Source of the DNA: Flavobacteriales bacterium | GTDB taxonomy: Bacteria > Bacteroidota > Bacteroidia > Flavobacteriales_F > PHOS-HE28 | Direction of reading: 5' to 3' | Assembly (NCBI GenBank): GCA_016702645.1 | Contig: JADJDP010000048.1 | Location: 30,255-94,254 of the forward strand | Length of the DNA: 64,000 nt | In this document: in pieces, positions 57,855 to 64,000 of the stretch | Layout of the letters: the number at the start of each line of letters is the position of its first letter | How positions within the stretch are numbered: the first letter of the stretch is position 1 | The notes under the pieces: model-generated | Told to the model about the DNA's origin: nothing | The model's database searches: none | What the model saw: only the letters and a program-made list of their open reading frames with translations | Translations under genes and position numbers: made by a program

Positions 57855-57903
57855 GCATCCACCGGAGTTCGGTACTTTGCGAGGGTCTTTCACAACCTCC
57901 TGC

Positions 57904-59835
57904 ATGCGCTTCCTAACGTCCCTGCTTTCCGCGACCATCCTGCTCGGCAGTTCCACCGCCCAAACGCCATGCGTGAACGGCTTTGCCGGTGTGTATCCCT
58001 GCAACAACATCGACCTGCTCGATCGATTGACGCTCACCGAACTGAACATGTCCGGCAGCGTGGCCGACCTGTGGGGATGGACCGACCCGTTGACCGGAAA
58101 GGAATATGCGCTCGTGGGCTGCAACACCGGGACCGCGTTCGTGGACCTGAGCGTGCCCACCGCAGCGGTACTGGTCGGTTTCCTTCCTAGGCACGCCGGG
58201 ACCACCGCCTCGCTTTGGCGCGATGTGGACACCCATGGCAACTGGTGCTTCGTGGGCAGCGAAGCCTTCGGACATGGCTTGCAGGTCTTCGATCTTACTC
58301 GCTTGCGGAACCCGGGGCAACTGCCACTGCCAATAACGTTCACGGAAGATGCGCACTTCGGCACCTTCGGGAACAGCCACACCATTTATGTGGACAAGAC
58401 CGAACCCTACGTGTACGCCGTGGGAACGGGCCTCGCCAGCGGTGGCTTGGTGGTGGTGAACGTGAGCAACCCGCTTGCTCCCACATTGGCCGGCACCTAC
58501 CCCGACCAAGGCTACATCCACGAGAACGCGGTGTTCACCTATAACGGCCCGGATACCGAGCATGTGGGCAAGAAGATCAGCCTCAACTTCCACATCAACT
58601 CCAACGACCGCGTAACGATCGTGGATGTGACCAACAAGACGGACATGCAGCTCATTGGCACCACGCCGGCCTATACCGTGATGAGCCTGTGCCACCAAGG
58701 CTGGCTCACTGAGGACCATCGCTTCCTGTTGATGGACGATGAGGGCGATGAGGGAGTGGGTGCCACGTACAACACGCGCACCCACATCTTCAACGTGGAG
58801 AACCTGGATCTGCCGACCTACCTCGGCTACTTCAGCGGACCGAACGCCAGCTACGACCACAACCTCTACACGCACAAGGACCTGGTGTGGGAGGCCAACT
58901 ACACCAGTGGCCTGCACATCCTCGATGCCTCGAACATCGCCACACCGCCGCACCTGCAGTTGGTGGGATCCTTCGATACCTACACTGCGAACAATGGTCG
59001 ATCGTACAACGGTGCGTGGAACAACTATCCCTATTTCGCCAGTGGTATCGTCATCGTCAGCAGCATCGGCGAAGGTTTGTTCGTGTTGCGCCCGCGCCTC
59101 TCGGTGCGTGTGAAGGCTTTATTGGAAGGGCCCTACGATACCAATACCGCGCTCATGCACGATTCGCTCCGCGTGAAAGGGCTGATCCCATTGACCGAGC
59201 CGTACACCGGCCTGGGCTACGCGCACAGCGGCGGTGGTGGCGGAGAGACGACCACCAACGCCGTATTGAGCACAACAGGTGCGAACGCCATCGTGGATTG
59301 GGTGATGCTGGAATTGCGCGATGCAACGAACCCCTCGCTTGTGCTGGCCACTCGCAGCGCCTTGTTGCAGCGCGACGGCGATATCGTGGGCGTGGACGGT
59401 GTTTCACCCGTGCAGTTCACACAAGCGGTGAAGGACTACCACCTGGCCGTGCGGCACCGCAACCACTTCGCAGTGATGACGGCCGCACCCGTGCGTGTGA
59501 GCGTGGCAACCAAGAGCTACGATCTTACCAATGGCAGCACACCGCTCTATGGGACCGAAGCGACCAAGACCGTGAACGCAAAACAGGTGCTCTGGTCGGG
59601 CAACTGCCTGCCCGATGCCACATTGCGGTACACCGGTGATGGCAACGACCGCGACCCCATCCTGGTGGCCATCGGTGGCATCATCCCCACCAATACGGCC
59701 GCAGGTTACCTGATCACCGATGTGAACATGGACGGTCGTGTGCGCTACGTGGGGGCCACCAACGACCGCGACCCCATCCTCACCAACATTGGGGGGATCA
59801 TCCCCACCAACACCCGCACGCAGCAGCTGCCGTGA
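57904..59835 (+). CDS. Choice-of-anchor B family secreted protein
   Basis: A 643-residue exported protein. Signal RFLTSLLSATILLGSSTA, then Q. Residues 20-400 form a beta-propeller-like domain with choice-of-anchor-B landmarks: SDLWGWTDP-type (here VADLWGWTDPLTGKEYALVGCNTGTAFVDL), HTIYVDKTEPYVYAVGT, YIHENAVFTYNG, SYDHNLYTHKDLVWEANYTSGLHILD. A second beta domain follows, then two tandem C-terminal units with NDRDPILxxIGGIIPTNT and a calcium-loop-like DVNMDGRV between them, ending RTQQLP. No standard T9SS domain. A TACTTTGC box lies at 57873-57880. Confidence 0.88.
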   Translation: MRFLTSLLSATILLGSSTAQTPCVNGFAGVYPCNNIDLLDRLTLTELNMSGSVADLWGWTDPLTGKEYALVGCNTGTAFVDLSVPTAAVLVGFLPRHAGTTASLWRDVDTHGNWCFVGSEAFGHGLQVFDLTRLRNPGQLPLPITFTEDAHFGTFGNSHTIYVDKTEPYVYAVGTGLASGGLVVVNVSNPLAPTLAGTYPDQGYIHENAVFTYNGPDTEHVGKKISLNFHINSNDRVTIVDVTNKTDMQLIGTTPAYTVMSLCHQGWLTEDHRFLLMDDEGDEGVGATYNTRTHIFNVENLDLPTYLGYFSGPNASYDHNLYTHKDLVWEANYTSGLHILDASNIATPPHLQLVGSFDTYTANNGRSYNGAWNNYPYFASGIVIVSSIGEGLFVLRPRLSVRVKALLEGPYDTNTALMHDSLRVKGLIPLTEPYTGLGYAHSGGGGGETTTNAVLSTTGANAIVDWVMLELRDATNPSLVLATRSALLQRDGDIVGVDGVSPVQFTQAVKDYHLAVRHRNHFAVMTAAPVRVSVATKSYDLTNGSTPLYGTEATKTVNAKQVLWSGNCLPDATLRYTGDGNDRDPILVAIGGIIPTNTAAGYLITDVNMDGRVRYVGATNDRDPILTNIGGIIPTNTRTQQLP

Positions 59836-59883
59836 TCCCGCGTGGCCCGATCATTGCCATCTTCGCCCACGACATTGATACGT

Positions 59884-60597
59884 ATGCTTACACGCCTCTT
59901 CTCCCTTTCGCTCCTTCTTCTTTCATCCGTTGCATCACAAGCGCAATTGCTATCCTTCGAGGAGTGGCAGATCAAGTCCGATGAGGACCTGCGTTTGCAA
60001 CCGCGCTACGGCGATCGTGGTGCCAGCGAAATGAACGCGGTGATCGACGAGGACGTCTTCGTGGCCATCATGAACAATCGCAATCGCCAGCGCGCCATCA
60101 GCGACAGCTTGGTTGCACTCGGCTTCGAACGCCTGAAGAAGAACGATCACGTGAAGGCGATGACCCGGTTCAACGAAGCGTGGCTGGCCATGCCCATCAA
60201 TCCCGAAGTGCATCGCGCGTTCGGCAAGTTCTTCCGCAGCATGAAGCGCCCGATCGAAGCGCACGAGTACTACGAGGCAGGCATCGCACTGGACACCACC
60301 AACGCCCCCTTGATGAAGGAGCACGGCCAGGTGTACATGGAAGAGCGCTACTACTACCAGCAGGAAGGACGCAGCAAACCCGCGGATGCCGCGCTCTTGA
60401 AAGCGATCGACCTGTTCACGCGCGCCTACCGCCGCATGGGCAAGGATCCCGAGCTCACCTACGACCTCTTCGTGTGCCACACCCTCAACCTCAACTGCCC
60501 CAAGGCATGGGAGTTCCACGACAAGGTGGTGGAGATGGGCGCGCGCACCGTGGAGGACATGTACCTGCTGCGCCTGAAACAGTATTGCGTGCGGTAG
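59884..60597 (+). CDS. Exported TPR-like protein, paralogue B
   Basis: A 237-residue paralogue of the 57147-57854 product. Signal LTRLFSLSLLLLSSVASQA, then Q; head FEEWQIKSDEDLRLQPRYGDR; TPR helices (GFERLKKNDHVKAMTRFNEAWLAMPINPEVHRAFGKFF, RPIEAHEYYEAGIALDTTNAPL); C-terminal FVCHTLNLNCPKAWEFHDKV with paired Cys. Start at 59884 follows a CATCTTCG box at 59858-59865 by 18 bases. It ends before a convergent hairpin. Confidence 0.82.
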   Translation: MLTRLFSLSLLLLSSVASQAQLLSFEEWQIKSDEDLRLQPRYGDRGASEMNAVIDEDVFVAIMNNRNRQRAISDSLVALGFERLKKNDHVKAMTRFNEAWLAMPINPEVHRAFGKFFRSMKRPIEAHEYYEAGIALDTTNAPLMKEHGQVYMEERYYYQQEGRSKPADAALLKAIDLFTRAYRRMGKDPELTYDLFVCHTLNLNCPKAWEFHDKVVEMGARTVEDMYLLRLKQYCVR

Positions 60598-60611
60598 ACA
60601 ACGACCGCACC

Positions 60612-60639
60612 AATGAAAAGCCCGCCGATGGCGGGGGCT
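60612..60639 (-). terminator. Terminator of the small basic protein gene
   Basis: Stem 60619-60626 with 60630-60639 (two-base bulge), GAT loop; on the minus strand TTTTCATT follows. It lies 32 bases after the small gene's stop and just past paralogue B. Confidence 0.65.
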
Positions 60640-60670
60640 CCCCGAAACTTCGTTCCGATGAACGCGAGGA

Positions 60671-60799
60671 CTAGTCCTTGGCCTTCTTCGTCCGCTTGGA
60701 TGCGGCCGTTGGCGTGCCTTCGTTGGCGGCCTTCTTGGCGGCGATCCTCTTCGTTGCTCTGCGCTTGGCGTGGTTGCGTGCGCGTTGGTCCTGTGGCAT
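60671..60799 (-). CDS. Small Lys/Arg/Ala-rich basic protein
   Basis: A 42-residue protein starting MPQDQRARNHAKRRATKRIA and ending TKKAKD, with about one third Lys plus Arg. A TACCTTGG box at 60823-60830 precedes it by about 23 bases and a terminator follows, so it is an independent unit. Short basic proteins of this form recur in Flavobacteriales; an RNA/ribosome or DNA contact is likely from charge only. Confidence 0.65.
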   Translation of the reverse strand: MPQDQRARNHAKRRATKRIAAKKAANEGTPTAASKRTKKAKD

Positions 60800-60966
60800 G
60801 GTGCTGTCGTTGTTTGCGGCGGCCAAGGTAGGTTCTTGGCCGCAACGTCAGCCACCGCGAACAAGACCCTGTTCCACGCAAGCCCTCACGTACGGCCGAC
60901 TCACCGCCCCGGCCACGCTCTCACCTACAACTTCTCGTAGATGTGGCTCACGTGCGTGTGTCCCCC

Positions 60967-62653
60967 CTACCCCCCACCAGCTTCTTGTACTTCAGCCTGT
61001 GCGGGATGATATCTTCCACGCGCTTCTTGTGGTTCTCCTCATGCTCGCTGAAGCCACCTTCGAACAGTACCTTGCTATCGCCCTCGAAGAGGCGAGGATG
61101 TGCGTGCACACACGGTCCATGAACCAGCGGTCGTGGCTGATGATCACGGCGCAGCCGCTGTAATCCTCGATGCCTTCCTCCAACGCCCGGAGCGTGTTCA
61201 CGTCCAGATCGTTGGTCGGTTCGTCAAGGAGGAGCACGTTGCTACCGTTCGTCAAGGTCGCGGCCAGGTGCGGGCGATTGCGCTCGCCCCCACCGGAGAG
61301 CACACCCACTTTCTTGTTCTGGTCCGGTCCGGTGAAGTTGAAGCGCGCGAGGTAGGCACGGCTGTTCACCAGCGTTCCACCGATGAGCATTTGTTCCTGT
61401 GCATTGCTCAACACTTCCCACACGGTGCGCTCGGGCAGCAGGTCCTTGTGGCTTTGGTCCACATAGGCGAGTTGCACGGTATCACCGAGGGTCACGGTGC
61501 CCGCATCGGCTTTCTCCTCGCCCATGATCATGCGGAACAGGGTGGTCTTACCGGCACCGTTGGGGCCGATGATGCCGACGATACCAGCCGGTGGTAGCGA
61601 GAAGCTCACGTCCTCTAACAGCGCGCGTTCGCCCGAAGGCCTTGCTCACGCCCTTGGACTCCGATCGCCCCGTCGCCGGGCGCTGGCCGTTGGGGATGTA
61701 GATCTCCCAGCTGGCTTCTTTCTCCTTCACGCTCTCATCTGCATCTTCTCGTAGTTCTGCAGACGGGCCTTGCTCTTGGTGCGGCGCGCCTTCGCGTTGC
61801 TGCACCCACTCAATTCCTGCTTCAGGATTCGGTTGCGTTTATCTCCACCTTCTCTTCCATGGATAAGCGGGCGGTCTTCTGCTCCAGCCAGTTGGTGTAG
61901 TTGCCCCTTGTAAGGAATGCCTTCTCCGCGATGCAGTTCGAGGATGCAGTCGGCCACGTTGTCCAGGAAATAGCGTCGTGGGTGATGGCGATGACCGTGC
62001 CTTTGTAATCAGCGAGGTGATGTTCCAACCACGCTACGCTTTCGGCGTCCAGGTGGTTGGTCGGTTCGTCGAGCAGGAGGATGTCCGGTGCTTGCAGCAG
62101 CAGGCGGCACAGGGCCACGCGTCGACGTTCACCGCCGGAGAGCACGTTGATCTTCTGATCGGGCTCCGGACAGCGCAAAGCGTCCATGGCGATCGAGCTT
62201 CTGATCGATCTCCCACGCACCGGTCGCCTCGTTGCGTCCTGCAACACCGCCTGGCGGGCGATGGCTTGTCCATCTTGTCCGGGGTCGTTCAGGATCTCCT
62301 CGTCGCCGAACTTGTTGTTCACGTCCTCGTACTCCTTCAACAGGTCCATATATAACGGGTTGCCACGCCCTCGCGCACGATCTCGATCGCGGTCTTCGTT
62401 TCGTCCAGATCGGGTTCCTGCTCAGGTGACCGGTCGTAGCCGGGACTGGCGCTGACGTCGCCATCAAGCTCTTGTCCTTGCCCACGATGATGCGCATGAG
62501 CGTGGACTTACCACTGCCGTTGAGACCGAGGATCGATCCGGCCCCGTAGTAGAAGCCGAGGTAGATGTCGTTGAGGATGTTCTTGCCGGAAGGAAGGGTC
62601 AACGCCCACCTTCACCATAATGAAAATGAAATACGCCTGCCTTCTTCTGCCAT
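60967..62653 (-). CDS. ettA: Energy-dependent translational throttle ABC-F ATPase (multiply frameshifted)
   Basis: Ribosome-associated ABC-F protein that acts at the E site. Pieces in changing frames: start MAEEGRRI (62653), TLPSGKNILNDIYLGFYYGA and Walker A GLNGSGKST (near 62500), signature VLSGGERRRVALC with LLLDEPTNHLDAESVAWLEHHL (about 62140-62030), the P-site linker (AKARRTKSKARLQNYEKM), second Walker A IGPNGAGKTT (about 61570), LLLDEPTNDLDVNTLRALEEG, HDRWFMDRVCTHIL, and ending HRLKYKKL. Joined length near 560 is right. At least seven frame changes, an extra Gly in the second signature and odd substitutions mark poor consensus, not evolution. Confidence 0.85.
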
Positions 62654-64000
62654 GTGATTTCTATTAAGGCCGCTGGTCGTCGGCCCGTACCATGTTCAAA
62701 CGCTGTGACGTTTCCGGTAGGTCGGCGACCACGCCCTACGTCGGCCGGGCCGCGAAGTGCTCGTTCGGATCCCCGTCCTTGACACGGGATTTGGCAACTC
62801 ATGAAGCTTCCGCACGTTGATCGCAACTATCGGGACCCACTCCATGGACTGCCCGTTTGGGTTTGCAGCACCTACGAACCATGCCGCCCGGGTTGGGAGA
62901 TCCCTCAAAGGTACGTTCCGGCATCCATGTCGTGCGCGCGTGGTGAAGCTACCGGGGAGAACCAGAAAGTGGACATGCGCATGCGGTCCGCCGGGCGCGT
63001 AGCTTGGGCAAGATGTTCGCGCGGGCGGCCGCTTCAGGCAGGTGAAACACCCGATCGCGCACCACAGTAACAGCCGGGCGGGGCGAAACCCACGAAAAGG
63101 ACAAGTGCCCCACCGGCGGTGCGTATTCGCTTCCACGAGGTCTTGATGTCCTTGTCCTGAACAACTTGGCAGGTAGAACACCGCGATTGGACATACCGAG
63201 ATGGAAGACGAACAACAAATAGGCCCTTGATGGGTGTTGCCCGTCGGCCAGTATCAGCGTGGCAGGACCGCTCCGATGACCGTGGCACGATGAGGATGGT
63301 GCGGTACTCCACCCGAGGTGATTTGTGGAGTGCGTGAGGGAAATGAAGCCGAGCGGCCACCCACCCAGTACGTGGGATGAGACGTCCACACCCATGGGTC
63401 GTTCCCGGTCAAAGTAGGTGTGGCTGAAGTTCTAACAACTGTACTGCTCCACCGTGGCGTGGTGGAGGGTTGGGATCAGCCCAGCCAGAAAGGATCGAGA
63501 GAGTAGGGCAGGTGGTGTGCACGAGGAACACGAGCAGGCGATGGCCCACCGGGCCGTGGCGTGCTCACCGAACGCTCGTACTTGCGCACGGAAAGACACC
63601 TAGAAAGGGCCATCGGGGCCACGGGCATGGTGGTGGGCACCGCACACGTGCGCAACGCGCAGAAACTCCCATGAGCACGGCGGTGGGCGTATTGTTCTCG
63701 CACCACAGCCTGCCGAGGACGAAAGCGAGCATCCACCAGGACCAAGCGGGCAAGTGCCGTTGCGCCACCGCGCTCGGCTTCGGCCAAACTGCGGCGGGGC
63801 GCGTGCATGGCCGGTGTGATTGCGATGTGCCGGTTGAGCATGGACCATGCGAACAGAGTAGAACGGCGGGAACACCAGCACTTTGGCAAGGGCAGTTGGC
63901 AGGCGCAGGGCGACCCGGTTGCTTTGCCGAACAAGGCCGGGTAACCATGGTGAGCAGCGTGTGGAAGCATGATTGCTCGGAAGCGCATGGTTCGAAATGG
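62654..64000. other. No supported gene; likely error-rich coding or noncoding end
   Basis: This 1.35-kb tail holds only short overlapping open frames with low-complexity Arg, Pro, Cys and Ala on both strands. Short hydrophobic pieces on the minus strand (for example ALVLFVGFAPPG near 63090 and WWMLAFVLGRLW near 63720) could be remnants of a membrane protein gene read through many indels, but no family was recognised. No RNA gene or repeat was seen. Confidence 0.4.

Noticed and set aside
63476..63988. 170-residue minus-strand frame at the window end
   Set aside because: Composition is Arg/Pro/Cys-rich, no family recognised, in a stretch of evident poor consensus.
63985..64000. GGTTCGAAAT as a tRNA T-arm
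   Set aside because: No matching acceptor, D- or anticodon arm within range; window ends.

Overview
The window looks like a chromosomal contig from a high-GC, probably uncultured member of the Bacteroidota, most likely order Flavobacteriales. Direct evidence: several proteins end in type IX secretion (T9SS) sorting domains of type A and type B; the T9SS component PorQ is present beside cmk and near lon; there is a tamB-tamL pair with a lipoprotein signal on the BamA-like partner; the IspH is the roughly 400-residue form; and -7 boxes of the TAnnTTTG type lie just upstream of many starts. No tRNA, rRNA, CRISPR array, integrase, transposase or phage module was seen. Species-level placement is not possible by eye.

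Layout. 1-5.8 kb (minus strand): pyrR-pyrB, a STAS regulator, a T9SS cargo protein, RNase Z and ribosomal protein S1. 6-16 kb: ispH, a DUF6624-like gene, cmk, porQ, queA, lon, ruvX and a divergent dapD followed by a GT9 glycosyltransferase. 16-24.6 kb: paaG-paaH, a YceI lipoprotein, a DUF2461 gene, ogt, a MerR/B12-binding regulator with CarH-type motifs, a GlcD-like oxidase, and a frame-broken repeat-rich secreted protein. 24.6-34 kb: a roughly 2,040-residue PKD adhesin with a gliding-type C-terminus, a TonB-like protein with a collagen-like linker, a terC-hydrolase pair and another T9SS cargo. 34-44.7 kb: hisS-hutH and tamB-tamL. 44.7-56.8 kb: a YjbR protein, a thioesterase, and a large minus-strand cell-surface operon (outer-membrane barrel, a roughly 2,360-residue TANFOR-like protein, an Fn3 protein). 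57-60.8 kb: two related TPR proteins flanking a choice-of-anchor-B protein, then a 42-residue basic protein. 61-64 kb: a heavily frameshifted ettA and an unreadable tail.

How it fits together. Half of the window is housekeeping (pyrimidine and isoprenoid synthesis, tRNA modification and charging, lysine/peptidoglycan precursor, proteolysis, translation). The other half is envelope biology: T9SS and its cargo, TamB/TamL, and the TANFOR-type operon. Operons are tight, with ATGA stop/start overlaps at STAS-T9SS protein, pyrR-pyrB, hisS-hutH and tamB-tamL.

Sequence quality. Many long genes carry one-base shifts, several in homopolymers (25148-25153, 43563-43566, 52199-52204), and errors become dense after about 60.96 kb. 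I read most broken frames as long-read consensus errors, not true pseudogenes, and give whole-gene spans for them. The most interesting items are the CarH-like regulator lacking one light-reaction histidine, the TANFOR-type surface operon, the start-coupled -7 boxes that imply leaderless mRNAs, and a dispersed repeat sitting in frame inside a glycosyltransferase.
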